Below the pieces are notes generated by a model. The model was not told where the DNA came from and made no database searches. It saw nothing but the letters and a program-made list of their open reading frames with translations. From assembly GCA_911728435.2 (NCBI GenBank), contig OU452202.1:13805135-13869134 (forward strand): a stretch of DNA of 64,000 bases, in the 5' to 3' direction. Below are positions 13,111 to 25,205 of the stretch, piece after piece; position 1 is the first letter of the stretch, and each line of letters begins with the position of its first letter. A program made the translations under genes and the position numbers. This stretch comes from Apoderus coryli (lineage: Eukaryota > Arthropoda > Insecta > Coleoptera > Attelabidae).

Positions 13111-14160
13111 AACAACTGTTTATTTGTTCTCACTCGTAGATTTTCCTTTAAAGAATTTTCTTATTTTTCATAATTTTAATTACTGTTCACTGAAGTTGTA
13201 AGACGTTTCATTTGAAAAGAAAAACGATATCTTAAAAGATGAAACAATCAAGCAACACTAGATACATATACGGTGAAAAGCTATGATGCTACTACAGAAA
13301 GAAAAGCCATTTTCTTATATTTTTTTGTCGTAAACATCTCAAAGATATGAGATATAAAAACAGAACGAAAGAGAAATGAAACAAAAAAGAACGATAGTTC
13401 GGTGGCAAAATAAGATAACTATTCCTTTGAAGCTTGAGGTATATCTGAATTTCATGGTGATGATATTCAAAGGAATCGTGCTCTATGCTATACATTAAGA
13501 GGTGCCTAATCTTTTATGTCGCCTGAGGTAATCTGTTTTCTTTTTTTTTTTTTCTTGGAAAATTGCACTCCATAAAATGTTTAAGAGCGTTATTGTGATA
13601 ATATGGAACCGTTATTACGCTGATTCAAGATGAGGAGTTTAATATGAAAGGCAATGTACAGGGTTGACAAATTTTGATGTTATTATACGGTACAGCCTAA
13701 ACCGTAATAGATAGAGCGAAACTAAGTGACACGTCACGTTCGATTTTTTTGAGCTCAGTTTAATGCCGTAATCTGAGCGCGGCTAACTTGATTAGTTTTC
13801 TTTATACAGGGCGATTTTCATTTTTTGTCACTTTCTTTTTTCCTTTATATTTCGGTTGTTATTAGAGTTACGGGAAAAGTGATTTTATAAAACTGAGAGA
13901 TAATTCGATGCTTAATGCAGTGGCGTATCAATAATTTTTCGAAGTCCAATTGTTCAAGATATCGTTATCAACTTTGTTTTCTTAAATGGGACACCCTATA
14001 TATTAAAGCGTCAGTAGATCCCAAATTTCATTCTCTTTACAATGATGTATGACAAGTAGCTACATATTTCGTAAAACTTAATAAAAATAAATAAAAACCA
14101 TATTATATTTCAAATAAAATAAATTTTAAGTAGGCTTGTGTCTTATTGAAAACAATTAAT
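13110..14160. other. gene-free stretch
   Basis: No supported gene. CAGGG-type repeat ends occur at 13657 and 13806, with the inverted gggacaccctatat near 13987, so 13806-13997 may be a short MITE-like repeat. Otherwise nothing was recognised. Confidence 0.4.
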
Positions 14161-14268
14161 GTCAAATAACAGATACTGTCGTTTATTAATGTATTTTTCA
14201 AATGATAATTTTTGTCAGCATTCATTAATTAAAGCATTCGTTAATTACCAGTTTATTCCGGAACCGAA

Positions 14269-15122
14269 ATGTCTTACGAAAATTTTGAAAAATTTGATAT
14301 GTTGCAATGCTTTATTCAATGTAATAATGATGCTGATGCTGCATCTGAAACCTACTACAACCGATACCCAGAAAGAAGACACTCCAATAGAAACATATTT
14401 GGAAGGTTAAAAGAAAACCTTATTTATTATGGATCATTTACACAACCAAGGCCTAAAACGTATAATTGCGCAGATGCAGAAGAAGTAAATGTTAATGTCA
14501 TTGCAGCTGTTATTGATAATCCGACAATTTCGAGCAGACAAATTGAAATAGAAGGTGGCATATCCCGTCGCCGGGTGCTCAATATTTTAGAAAAGCATAA
14601 GTTCCGACCTTACGCAATTCGTAAAAACCAGCATTTACAACCAAATGATGATTGTTTGCAAATGTTATATGGACAGATGAGGCTCACATAAGTAGTGCTG
14701 GGATTTTTAATCGACATAACGAACACTGGTGGCCTGTTAGCAATCCTCATCGTGTTGCTACTGTCCAACATCAAGGTCGATTTGGTTTTAATGTTTAGTG
14801 CGCAATAAATTTTAGCGGAATTTTAGCCTACAAGTTATTTGAAGAAAATCTTACGAGCAATCGTTATAACGAGATTGTTAGTGAACAAATAATTTCGAAT
14901 TATTTAGACAATATTCCACTGGCAGAACGAAGAAATGTGTTTTTCCAGCAAGATGGCGCACCACTGCATAACAATAGAAATTTAAGGGAAATATTGTTTA
15001 CAAATTTTGGTAAAAATTGGATAAGCACTAACAGTCCAGTTAGGTGGCCCGTTCGTTCTCCAGATATAACACCATGTGACTTTTTTTTGTGGGGACATCT
15101 CGAATTCTTTAGTGACAAATAA
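14269..15122 (+). pseudogene. mariner-like transposase, frameshifted
   Basis: The first part (14269-14691) is an N-terminal DNA-binding region with YYNRYPERRHSNRNIFGRL and a helix-turn-helix (ISSRQIEIEGGISRRRVLNIL). At about 14670 the frame slips so that the first catalytic motif (WTDEAH) lies in the +1 frame. A TAG interrupts near 14800. The last part (14937-15122) carries the second Asp (FFQQDGAPLH) and the third catalytic region (RSPDITPCDFFLWGHL). All three catalytic Asp codons can still be seen, but the frameshift and the stop make it a pseudogene. Confidence 0.8.
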
Positions 15123-15329
15123 TTTTGATGTGATTTCGTATAATGAGTTAGCAAGTATAAAATATAAAAAGGATTGGTTTAATTTAATTTTAAGTTAATC
15201 TAATTTTAAATAGGAAGAAATATATTTTGAGTTTTGTGTACTTTCTTTTCTGGTTTGGTTGTTTAGTATAACATGAACATTTTTAGGTTTTTAAATTTTC
15301 TTGTTGGTTTTGTCATTATCTTATATATA

Positions 15330-15357
15330 AATAAAAATTATTATTATTATTATAACT
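15330..15357 (+). repeat. (TTA)n LINE tail
   Basis: The short ATT repeat following an aataaa-like stretch (ataaataaaaattattattatt) is the usual 3' end of the LINE family in this region. It directly precedes another LINE fragment, suggesting insertions in tandem or into an earlier tail. Confidence 0.5.
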
Positions 15358-16035
15358 CTAGATTACTCACAATCAATTTTGAAAAAACACACTATCTGCC
15401 CTTCTCATGCAATAGGCTGGGTTTGCTTGACTTCGATAGAATTTATGTCACCTCACAATGATCTGGTTTTGCACCCGGTCAACTCAGTCAAGTACCTTGG
15501 CATTTTCTTTGATTCTCATCTTCGCTGGGACGCACTCATATAGACAAAGTTACTCAAACTATAAGATCCCTATTCCATAGATTTAAACGCTCCAAAGCTG
15601 TACTAACAGTACAATATTTAAAAACATTACACTACGCTCTTGTAGAATCCAGAATAAATTATGAAATTTTGGCATGGGGTTGCAATGGTTGCCCATATAA
15701 AAAAATTGGAAATTGCACAAAAATATATTTTAAAAATTATACTTAATAAAAGCCGACTATACCCAACAACCCCAACTTTTTTGTGAAGCAAGAGTGTTTG
15801 ATATTAGGAAGCTTTTTTCGTTTCGGCTGTCCTTCACCAACACAGAACCAAACATTTGCTGATGCCAATTCAGCATGACTATCATACGCGAACAAAACAA
15901 GATTCATACAGAACTCCTTTCTCGTCTAAATCATTAGGTCAGAGACACTACATGTATGTAGCCCCACGGTTTTACAATCACTTACCTCCAGAGGTCAGAT
16001 CCAAACCCGCTTTTAAGTCATCTGAGTTAAGTTGC
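15358..16035 (+). pseudogene. LINE ORF2 C-terminal half, decayed
   Basis: Plus-strand frames together give the region after the reverse transcriptase active site: NFEKTHYLPFS, VNSVKYLGIFFDSHLRW, then VTQTIRSLFHRFK, YLKTLHYALVESRINYEIL, and near the end HDYHTRTKQDSYRTPF and ARFYNHLPPEVR-like text in separate frames. At least three frameshifts or stops occur. It is 5'-truncated and inactive. Confidence 0.7.
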
Positions 16036-16039
16036 CCGG

Positions 16040-16945
16040 TTCGGTGTATTCTGATTTGAAAGTGATTGATAGAGGAGTTCCCCAGGGTAGCGTGTTGGGT
16101 CCCCTACTGTTTTATTGTATACATTTGATCTTCCGAATTCTATTAGGTTTTCTAAAATACACGTGTATGCGTATGATATCCAGGTATTTAATTCTTGTAA
16201 TGTTAAAAGTGCGGAGGAGACCATCTGATCAATAACGATCTTCGATCGCTAACATGCAACCTTTGAAATACTGACTGGATGAAGATACAAAATTGTTAAA
16301 GCGCTTGTTTATCCACACATTGATTATTGCAGTCAGGTGTATACTATGGTTTTTTGCCTAATTATAATAAGTTGAAAATACAACGAATACAGAACGCATG
16401 TATGAGATATGTTTGTTGTTTACCGTATGGGAGCCATGTTACAACTGAGTTGAAGGAACCCAAGATCGAACAGCGTTTGCAGTATTTGTATACCCTGTTT
16501 CTTCGCGGGCTCTGTGAATCGCGTATTCCACAGTATCTATATGGACGGCTTGTTAAAAGATCCTCAATATACATACGGTTAATGTCAGAGTAGATTATTT
16601 CACTGTACCGCAGCATTCGATGATGAAGTTTGAGGGACGTTTCATTGCATTGCACCAATCAGGTACTGGATATTATGGTGCTTTTGTGAGGAACGCCTGA
16701 ACTCGAATTTTGTTCGGAGGATAGCTTCCTTTTTATTTGTATTTGTATGTATTATGAATTGTTTATTTTATGGTGTTGCTTTCTTGCTGGAATTATTTTT
16801 GAACCGTTTACTTTTTATTTTTTAAGTTTATTTTGTGGGAAGAGTGGGTAAAACCAAATCTCCGACCCTTTGTATACTTACTTATACAACATGTAATATG
16901 TGTTACACAATAAAGCAATTTATTATTATTATTATTATCTGTAAA
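16040..16945 (+). mobile_element. 5'-truncated LINE with tail
   Basis: A second LINE fragment follows directly. It starts inside the reverse transcriptase with DRGVPQGSVLGPLLF. The YADD box has decayed (reads YAYD in a shifted frame). After stops it continues with KIQRIQNACMRYVCCLPYG and QRLQYLYTLFLRGL (16327-16593). The 3' UTR runs to an acaataaagcaa signal and a (TTA)n tail at about 16918-16938. The different protein motifs show it is a distinct family from the fragment just upstream. Confidence 0.7.
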
Positions 16946-17345
16946 AAAATACATGCATAGCAAGACTCGAGAATAGTTTCAGACTCTTATTGATTTTCTC
17001 TTATTCTATAAAGAGGAGATTTTTTCTTTATATACTAAAGTCAGTCAATCTTATTATCCTTTTTTTTTTGTGTAGTGTGTAGTGAATTTTTTTTTGCGTT
17101 TTTATTAATGTTTATTAGAAGCCAGATGTGCTGGTACTGCGGCGTGGTAGATATGTTACGCTCACGGACAATCTTTATAAAGATTTTGTGAGTTAGACAT
17201 GTTTATTTTGCTGATTACTTTAGCATTGTTATTGTAGTAACTTTTGTTGTTAACCGTTTTGTGGGCTTTACTGTAACATTGTTGTATTTTATAATTGTTT
17301 TATTTGGACAAAATAAACGTTAATATTATTATTATTATTGTACTA
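16946..17345. other. LINE 3' UTR-like sequence ending in (ATT)n
   Basis: No gene. Sequence to 17338 ends in acaaaataaacgttaat followed by an ATT repeat, indicating another LINE 3' end on the plus strand without recognisable coding sequence. Confidence 0.45.
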
Positions 17346-17409
17346 TAGAACTGTACTGTACGGTAGAACTGCCGGGGGGAATAGAGATCGTCTACAGGTT
17401 TTTATGGCG

Positions 17410-17834
17410 ACGGACTCTTCAACCTTCTTAGACTGCAAGCTGAGACGAAGATCGTATCCACATCAGTCACTGAGCTTCAATACGCGGATGACAATGTTGG
17501 CCTAGCTGATACAGAAGAGGATCTTCAATATATACTAAATGCATTTAACAGCGCATACAGGAGCATCGGGCTTGAACTAAATATAAAGAAAACACAGAAT
17601 ATGTACCAACCTGCACCAAACACTGTGGCTGTCCCACCACATATTCGAGTTAACGGAGACAGACTTCAGAACATCGAGAGCTTCGCTTATTTCGGCAGCA
17701 TTGTCGCGGCGAACGCAAATACCGATGACGAAATTCAGCATCGTATAAGATGGGCAAGCGCATCTTTTGGCTGTCTGAGCACGAGAGTCTTCGATAATCA
17801 CAACATCGACGTTCGAACTAAGTTGCGAGTGTAT
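17410..17834 (+). pseudogene. RTE-type LINE reverse transcriptase, left part
   Basis: The plus strand encodes LQYADDNVGLADTEEDLQ, with the YADD catalytic box intact, followed by GLELNIKKTQNMYQP, IESFAYFGSIVAANANTDDEI and RTKLRVY. This order and the FxYLGSxI-like block are typical of RTE-type LINE reverse transcriptases. The frame differs before and after about 17590, so a shift is present. The element breaks off at 17834 and resumes at 18622. Confidence 0.75.
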
Positions 17835-18621
17835 AAAAATCAGATACAACAACTAGAAGTAATACAAAAACGCTTCATAAAATTTATTTTCTCTAAAAAC
17901 CGCCTGTATCCATCGGACATTCTTTACAACGAGGTAGGGTTACTGGATCCACGGCAGATATTCTGTTTGAAAATTCTAGTAAGACAACATAAATACAAAC
18001 ATGGACTTATACATATACAACACAAACACGACATAAGAAAGAATGTGAAACGAAAACTTTAAAAGCCAAAAAGAATATAGGACAAAGGAGCATTCTTTTC
18101 TTGGGACCATATATATATCAAAGAATTCCGAAACAGCTTAAGTGTTATAAATCAAAGCAAACTTAACTAATATGTAAAAAAATGGATTTTTAGCTTACCG
18201 AGAAAGACTCTTCATGGATTCATTGATCTAAATTGATGCCACTGTCATAGGGAATAATATGTACATATTGAATTTATTGAGCGTTAGAGGTTTATATTTG
18301 GGCTATAGGGAATACAAGAAAATGAGAATAATAGTATTGCTTTTATACTTTGTTTTGTTGTAATACATTTGTGTGTTAATTTCGTTTTGTTCAAATTATA
18401 TATCTTTGTCTTCTTTAAGTAGTTTAAGCATTCAATTATAAAGGTTTAACAGGGAAAAATAAACAAGGAAACGCGCGCACTAGTCATCCGACTTCAGTGG
18501 GTACTCCCTCTTATTTATTCCAGGAAAAACTTTCATATTCTATTTACTGTAAATCATATTTAGTTTAATTTACTTATATGCATGTATAATTTGGGAATAA
18601 ATAAATTATTATTATTATTAT
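17835..18621 (+). mobile_element. LINE fragment inserted into the RTE element
   Basis: This piece starts with a different LINE's C-terminal coding sequence (LEVIQKRFIKFIFSKNRLYPSD, EVGLLDPRQIFCLKILV), followed by about 550 bp of 3' UTR and a tail of gggaataaataaattattatt. It splits the RTE reading frame: VY at 17829-17834 resumes as NAIVVPTLTY at 18622. Hence it inserted after the RTE copy had landed. Confidence 0.75.
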
Positions 18622-18900
18622 AATGCTATTGTAGTTCCTACCCTTACGTATAGCTGTGAGTCTTGGACCAGTTATCGGAGGCATTTAAAAGTCATGGGCT
18701 CACGAAATCAGTGAGGGCAGCAAAAGAGGACCAACTTGAAGAAGTGCAGCTTAGATGTGAAGAACTGGGAGCAGATCCCGAACGACCTACCGAGATGGAG
18801 GCGTACCATTTACGAGGATCATCAAGTTTCTGAAGAGCAGCGTCGACGACATGAGGATGCAAAGAGACAGCATCGATAGGAGAAATGGGGCAGCGCACCT
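18622..18900 (+). pseudogene. RTE-type LINE reverse transcriptase, right part
   Basis: This continues the frame interrupted at 17834 with AIVVPTLTYSCESWT, a block that directly follows the preceding part in RTE-type elements, then SYRRHLKVM. After a stop come an LPRWRRTIYED-like stretch and a basic, Arg-rich C-terminus. Frameshifts and stops make it inactive. Confidence 0.65.
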
Positions 18901-19680
18901 ACTACAGCCGGTAAAATGGTGGAGTTTGGGTTTGTCAATTTTGTGACAGAATTTGCGGCTCGACGATCGGTCGGTTTAGCCATCTTAGAGTTCACAACAT
19001 AAATTCCTGACTTGGAGTAATTCATACTCGTTAACGAGTGAATGCTGATGGTCATGACTGTAGAAGCCGGAGCTGTGATTAAATTAGTAATTGGCAATTT
19101 TTGCAGTTTCATTATTTAGTGCCAGCTCTGTTTTAGAAATACTTTGGTTTATTTTTAACTCATTTAATTATCTTAAAAGTCACGAATTACAATAATTATT
19201 GCTGCTGAATGTTATTCCAGTTGCTCTCACTCTAACTAGGTTACATGCATCGACATAAATGAAAAATTCATCACCATTATTTTCCTTTGCATTTGGCTTT
19301 AATCAAAAAACAAACGCTTATTTTTGTGTTTAAGGCAGGTTGTCCTTTACCTATTTGGTAACTAACGTAGTTTGTGTTGTCGATAATTTTACCAAACCCA
19401 AAACAAACGACAAATCGCGTGACTAAAACCATCTACACTACGAGGGGTCGAACTATCAAACCTATGAAATATCCATCCTGTGTTATTTTTTTTTTTGGTA
19501 CAATATACCATAGTTTTTGTATTGTCAATAGTTTATGTGTGGAATGATTTCATCATGAATTGTATACATGTATTATTATTCTTAACCTCAAATGAATAAT
19601 CCAACCTCGTTAAATTCGCATGTAACAAGGCCGTAATTCAGTATATCGACAGAATTTTTGCGAATTATTATCTAATTAAC
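18901..19680. other. gene-free stretch
   Basis: No supported gene. A minus-strand frame at 18822-19112 overlaps the RTE end and has no recognisable motif. Confidence 0.4.
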
Positions 19681-20216
19681 TGGAACCTTCACAGGCCCGG
19701 ACACCGGAAGGATTGAGAGCTCTTTCTTGATTCAGTGGGTAAAGCGATTTGTCTGATTAATTCCGATAACGAATGAGACTCTAAGGGCGTATGAAATGAC
19801 ATCTTAAAAGTCCATTGCTTTCGGTGTTTGAGTGCGCGTTTTTGCGACGTGTATCAGTAGTCTTTACTATTAGCGTATAGGTACAAAAAATTCTTCTTAA
19901 ATGGACAGGTGGCACGAGAATGAGCAATAACAGCTCTGTGATGCTCTTAGATGTTTTGGACCGCACGTGTCCTACACTGAACCAATCAGCGTGTCCTCCT
20001 TGTCCGAACGGATCGGGTAACCCGTTAAACCTTCTTCATTCTAGGAATTTGGGGCTTACCATAATTATTCTCCATGAGTGACGAGTTCCAGTAAGCGCGA
20101 GTCATAAGCTTGCGATGATTACATTCGTGGCCTTTGTATACACACCGTCCGTCGCTACTACCGATTGAATTATTTAGTGAGGTCTTCGGAGTAGTTCTCG
20201 GTGGCGTTTCGACGTT
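19681..20216 (+). pseudogene. decayed 3' fragment of 18S rRNA
   Basis: The sequence follows the 3' domain of eukaryotic small-subunit rRNA in order. It has caggcccggacaccggaagg, then ttaattccgataacgaatga, cagtagtctttactattagc, tgtgatgctcttagatgtt, gtaagcgcgagtcataagct, and the highly conserved cacaccgtccgtcgctacta, ending in gaattatttagtgaggtctt. There are many substitutions (for example cgtcc for cgccc) and small deletions. The variable segment resembles insect 18S. It is an isolated relic of about 540 bp; no 5.8S or 28S follows. Confidence 0.9.
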
Positions 20217-20582
20217 GACGATATTATACGAGTAGTATTAGAGCAATATATTTCAGTGAAAATATGAAAGCAATGCATACATAATGTAGCAAGACTTAAA
20301 GTATATTGGAAATTTGCTTCACACTACCGCATGGTTTAGACCGTTTCGTTGATCCAAAACTCATCAGTGATGATATTTTGTTATACATTATGTAACAAGC
20401 ACGTCGTAAGTAAAGCACTCAGCTCTAGGGAATTTCGGCGCGTCTTATAGTATTGGCACTAGGACTTAATCCAGGTCTTACTTCTTGTCCGGCCATATCG
20501 TTTGTGAAATTTGTTATACCGGGTACGTTGCCTGCTCAAACACTATCTTATTGTTAAGTAATTCAATGTTTTATCAATATAC
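20217..20582. other. gene-free stretch after the 18S relic
   Basis: The first bases (gtttcgacgttgacg) may be the extreme 3' continuation of the rRNA relic. The rest, to a CAGGGTGATTCATTATGG repeat end at 20582, shows nothing recognisable. Confidence 0.35.
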
Positions 20583-20814
20583 AGGGTGATTCATTATGGT
20601 TGCAACAAACGAAAACTGGAGATTCCTGAAAACAATTCAAGCATTATTTACCATTGAACCCATGGCCGCAAATGCTGCTATCGAGATACATGGTGTCCAA
20701 ATTAGTGGTCAAATTAGCTTTTTGGTTCATTTCTCAAGAACTAGCCAACCGATATTGACACAATTGTACATACATTTGGGGACCGATAACCTTAAATAAT
20801 CTGGATTATTTTGA

Positions 20815-22448
20815 CTTGACAACTGTTCATTAGAGTAGATCTAGGGGGCATTTAGGTACATTTTACATATACATTAATTAAAGACAGCTTTGGCAAGCTT
20901 TATCATTTTAAATTATTACTTTTTTAAAAAGAGCAACTTATAAGCTACAAAAAAGTTAATTACGTCGATGTTGTGGTTTCTACCATTTTTATGGAAACCG
21001 ATAAATTGCAAGTTAATGGTAGATTTAAATCAAAATATTGTTTACCAGAAAACAAAATGAAAAATCAAAGTTGCCGTTGAAAATGATTTAATAATAACAA
21101 TCAGTACAATTAAAAATTTAACAATAAAACAACTGAACTCGAAATTAAAATAAGAAAATTCAAAACAACTGTACAAATTGCCCTCCATTGACAGTAATGC
21201 ACATTCTACATCTTTCAACTAATGCATTTGTAGCTCTAATAAGGATATCATGGTCGTTTCTTATTTCTCTACCAGCTTCATGAACTCTCTCCAGTAGTTG
21301 GTTAACATTTATAATTGGTACACTGTAAACCAATTGTTTCATGTACCCCCATAAAAAGAAGTCGAGCAGATTCAGATCCAGTCATCTTGGAGGCCACTCA
21401 ATGGGACCTCTAACCCAATCCAATTGTTTCCAAACAGTTGATTTAAAACTTCTGTTACTTGTCTATCACGATGCGCGTGGGTCTGTCATGTTGATACCAC
21501 ATGTTTTGAACAATATTCAGAGGCACATCCTCAATAAATTCGAGTAGACGGTTTTGTAGAAAATCACTGTATTTATTTGGGTTGTTTAAAGACCATACAT
21601 GTTCATTATGGTTTGTATTTATGCCATCTCTAGTAAAAGTTGTTTCATCTGACCAGAGCATTTTCTCTAAATACCTTTCATCTTCTTGGTGCTTACCAAG
21701 AACCCAATTAGAAAATAGTAGTCGCCTTTCATGGTCTCCAGGATGTAGGACCTGGACATCTTGAGATGATAGGGATACAGCATTTCTCGATTTAATGCTC
21801 TCCAAACAATTATTTGCTTATTTTCGCATCGACTAAATCCACTATGTTTTCTTCAGTTTGAATATTTAGACGATGCAGTCGTCCGTTAACTCTAGGTAGA
21901 ATGCTCCCTGTCGTTCTATTTCTGTGAAATGTAGCCGTACATGTTTTGTGATTTGGATGACGTCTAATTAGGATACCTAATTTGGTATTCTCGGGCCGCT
22001 GCTCTTGCATTTGCATTGCACAAACCGTAAGAAAACACCATATCTGCATATTTTTCAATTGAAAATCTCGTTTTAATTAAAAAAAAAAAAACATTCGCAA
22101 TATTAAAAACAACTACGATATAATAAAACAATTTTAACTAATTTAAATTTGCTGTAAAAGTTTTTTTTTATTGTTGCATTGCAAATTTGATTTTTCAATT
22201 GGTTTTCTGGTAAACGTTATTTTAATTTAAATCTGCCATTAACTTGCAATTTATCGGTTTCCATAGAAATGGTAGAAATCACAATATCGATGTACCTAAT
22301 TAACATTTTTGTAGCTTATAAGTTGCTCGTTTTAAAAAAGTAATAATTCAAAATAGTGAAGCTTGTCAAAGCTGTCTTTAATTAATGTATGTGTAAAATT
22401 TACCCAAATACCCCCTATATCTACGCCAATGAACAGTTAAGACATGAC
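20815..22448. mobile_element. Tc1/mariner-like element with 250-bp inverted repeats
   Basis: Arms 20815-21065 and about 22185-22448 are inverted copies, sharing for example ttaacttgcaatttatcggt and gcttataagttgctc with its partner. The interior encodes a near full-length but broken transposase on the minus strand. A CAGGGTGATTCATTATGG end at 20582 lies just outside the left arm and may be the real terminus or an abutting element. Confidence 0.75.
21160..22058 (-). pseudogene. mariner-like transposase, near full length but broken
   Basis: Read on the minus strand: an N-terminal helix-turn-helix region, a CTATFHRNRTTGSILPRV linker, the first catalytic motif MLWSDETTFTRDG (Asp intact), and VWSLNNPN. 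The second motif is MWYQHDRP (Asp present, but the usual Gly-Ala-Pro is lost). After frameshifts near 21340-21450 come the third catalytic region, then YMKQLVYSVP and an ITVNGGQFVQLF C-terminus. The parts lie in three frames, so it is inactive, though the gene's whole length is preserved within its own inverted repeats. Confidence 0.8.
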
Positions 22449-22763
22449 CATCAAACGTTCCGACACGAGGTGAAGTAACTGTATATTATTTTAAACTGTG
22501 CATTTACCTATAGCTTTCACGAAACCTTATTAACTGGGTGCACTCAGTATAAACTGTTGATAGGTACTAAAGAGTTCTTAAAACCCTACTATAAAAATCA
22601 TGTTCATTTAAATATTCCTTCATTTTCAAAATTTAAAATTTCACCAACTAATTAAAACATTTAAATTGCTTTCTACTATATTATGCAAAATTATTTTTTC
22701 TGTTTAGTTTTTAGTTGTTTATGAAATTATCCGAGTAACTATATTAGAAAGCCATACGCTAAA

Positions 22764-22945
22764 CAGGGTGACCCAGTTTTATCCAGCAATATTTAAAATT
22801 TAGATTCTACTAATCAAAATTTTGTTCTATAAACTTTTTTTCAATTCTTCATCGAATTCGAGATATTGGCAATTAATGTTTTTTAAGTTATTAATATTTC
22901 TGAACACTTAACGTACAATTTTTCTAGAACTACACTTACCGAAAA
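22764..22945 (+). repeat. dispersed repeat, copy 1
   Basis: It starts cagggtgacccagttttatcc and recurs in the same orientation at 27471-27635. The block ttttatccagcaatatttaa and the closing tttttctagaactacactta are shared. It is the end of a Tc1/mariner-type family; at the second copy a transposase N-terminus follows directly on the minus strand. Confidence 0.7.
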
Positions 22946-23520
22946 AATCATCTTATAATAACTGAAAGGCAATGGAATTCTCTTTCAAATCATGCTAAAG
23001 ACAATCCTGTCTATAACCCTAGGTTTATTTTTAAATGCCTCAAATTTTAAAACTTTTTAAAATTTTCTCTCATTTCAAAAAATTGTAGAAAAGCACTAGC
23101 AAAACTTGACAACTTGTCAATATCTGAAAAACATGCTTGTCCTAAGAAGTTTTAATTGCAGTTAAAAAAACATTGTTTTTTCACGCTGCGTTTTTCTTAA
23201 AAGGTTAAAAAGTGAATTTTTCCTTATTTAAAATTTTTTTTAGGTCGTTATTTTTATGATTTTTAACCGGATATGACATTCCGAGACCACGTTTAGATAA
23301 AACACCCCTACCTATTACTTTATAAAAATAACAGTACCTAACGAACAGAAATGCTACATGGCCCAAAAAAATCTAAGCTGATAAGATTTTGTTTAAATTT
23401 TTTTCTCATTGAGTGCTTTTGAAATAGTTTAAAAATTTTGAAAACGCAATGACTTTTATGTACTCTAAGGAAAAATATGCTGATATGCACTTTTATTAAG
23501 GTCTCGCTCGGGGAAACGCG

Positions 23521-24520
23521 TTGGAAGCTCGTAGGCTCTACATAGCCGCATTTCCTGAAAGACGCCGTCCCTATCGTGCAGTTTTTGTACGCGTTCACAG
23601 GGCTCTTAGAGAAATAGGATCGTTTCACGTTATGAGAGATATCAGCTTGCTATTGTACCACAAAGAGATAATGTTATTCTTCACCACTTCATCAATGATC
23701 CTCGTAGCAGTGTCAGACGAGCCAGTAATGTATTAAACATTCCTCGAGAGACCATTGGGCGAACTTTAAGAAGGGGCGGCAGATATCCTTATTATATATG
23801 CCGAGTACAAGAACTTTTGGCTGGAGATTTTGAACGGCGTATTCAATTTTGTCAATAATTTATTAATGCCGCTCGCCTTAACAGGCCACACTAGCAAATG
23901 ATTTTATGGTCCGAGGAAGCGACATTATTTGCTCGAAGAGGTCTATTGAATATGCGAAACGAACATCTTTGGTTGCATGAAAATCCGTATGCCATTTAAG
24001 AAAATCGCTTCCAAAATCAGTTTAGCGTTAATGTTTGGATTGGAATTATTAACAATCGACTTACAGATCCATTTTTTCTTCCAAACCGTCTTAATGGTGA
24101 ATATTTTTTATACTTTTTGCAAGAAGAACTTCCTGAAGATTTAATGTTAAATGTAAGACAGCGACTTTGGTTTCAATTCGATGGTTGTCCTGCACATTAC
24201 AGTCGACCTATTCGAAACTGGCAAAATTTTAATTATTTTGGGCGCTGGATCGGAAGGGGTGGACCTGTAACTTGGCCTGTAAGATCCCCCGAGCTAACAC
24301 CGCTTGATTTTTTTCTGTGAGGACATTTAAAGGCTCTGGTTTACAGAAATCCTATAACTATAAGAACAAGAGAAGAGCTTATTGATTTAATCCAGGTTTC
24401 CTGCCAACAATTAACACCTGGTCAGATAGGAACGGCAACGCGGCTCATGCTGCAAACGATCATACTCGTAGGAAATATATGTCATTTAATGTTCGTTGCA
24501 CAATATACTATTTGCTCTCG
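23521..24520 (+). pseudogene. mariner-like transposase, several stops
   Basis: Plus-strand frames give LEARRLYIAAFPERRRPYRA (the N-terminal region typical of this insect group), then SSVRRASNVLNIPRETIGRTL (helix-turn-helix). The first catalytic motif reads LWSEEATF, with Glu where Asp is expected. Then come NVWIGIINNRLTDPFFLPN, the second motif FQFDGCPAHYSR and the third WPVRSPELTPLDFFL. Stops interrupt near 23857, 23892, 23998 and 24318. The changed first Asp and the stops make it inactive. Confidence 0.8.
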
Positions 24521-25205
24521 AAAACAAATAAAGGTATATTAACAAAAAGTATTCCTATTCCTATCCTATACGGTCAGTGTAAATGTCTCGTCATTAAAAC
24601 GCATGGTATATTATGATTCTTCAAAAAGCCAATTTCAGACCGTATCGGAATGACATGGCCCACAACTAATCGTAGTATCATAACGTTTCGTCCCGCTTAT
24701 TCGCTTTGACGAATCAAGACTTTAACGCATATTCTATTTAATGTATTCTGTTCGGAATAAATATTAAGCAGGTACTTAAATATTCTATGATAATATAGAT
24801 TTCGTTCCAGCTATTTAGTTTATAATCAAATTCATACAAACATCCTTTCATTAATTATTCAATCAATACCGGGACCATATCGCCAATACAACCGACTCAT
24901 CATGACATTTAGGAGTTAATACCTGCATTTTAATAAAAACAGTAATCCGGAGATGTTTTTTAAGGTCAGCTGAAAGTTTTGCATAATTAACGGAAACTCC
25001 GGTATGGAATTAGAGTGATCAATCTTGCTTTTTTATTTATTGCCTTCATACAAATTTTAGTATATTTGTGGATGTTTTTTTTTTAATTTTTAATAGATTC
25101 TCAGAATATAGTCCATTATTACAAAAATTCTCTGAAACCTTTTGGTAAATGGTCACGTTAATCTCATTTGCACAGATTTTACTTTCGCGCACAGGTAAAG
25201 TATTA
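24521..25205. other. gene-free AT-rich stretch
   Basis: No supported gene or repeat. The poly-T run at about 25078-25085 and general AT-richness are all I see. Confidence 0.4.

Noticed and set aside
12760..13201. Plus-strand frames at 12697-12960 and 12875-13201
   Set aside because: They are antisense to the LINE reverse transcriptase fragment on the minus strand.
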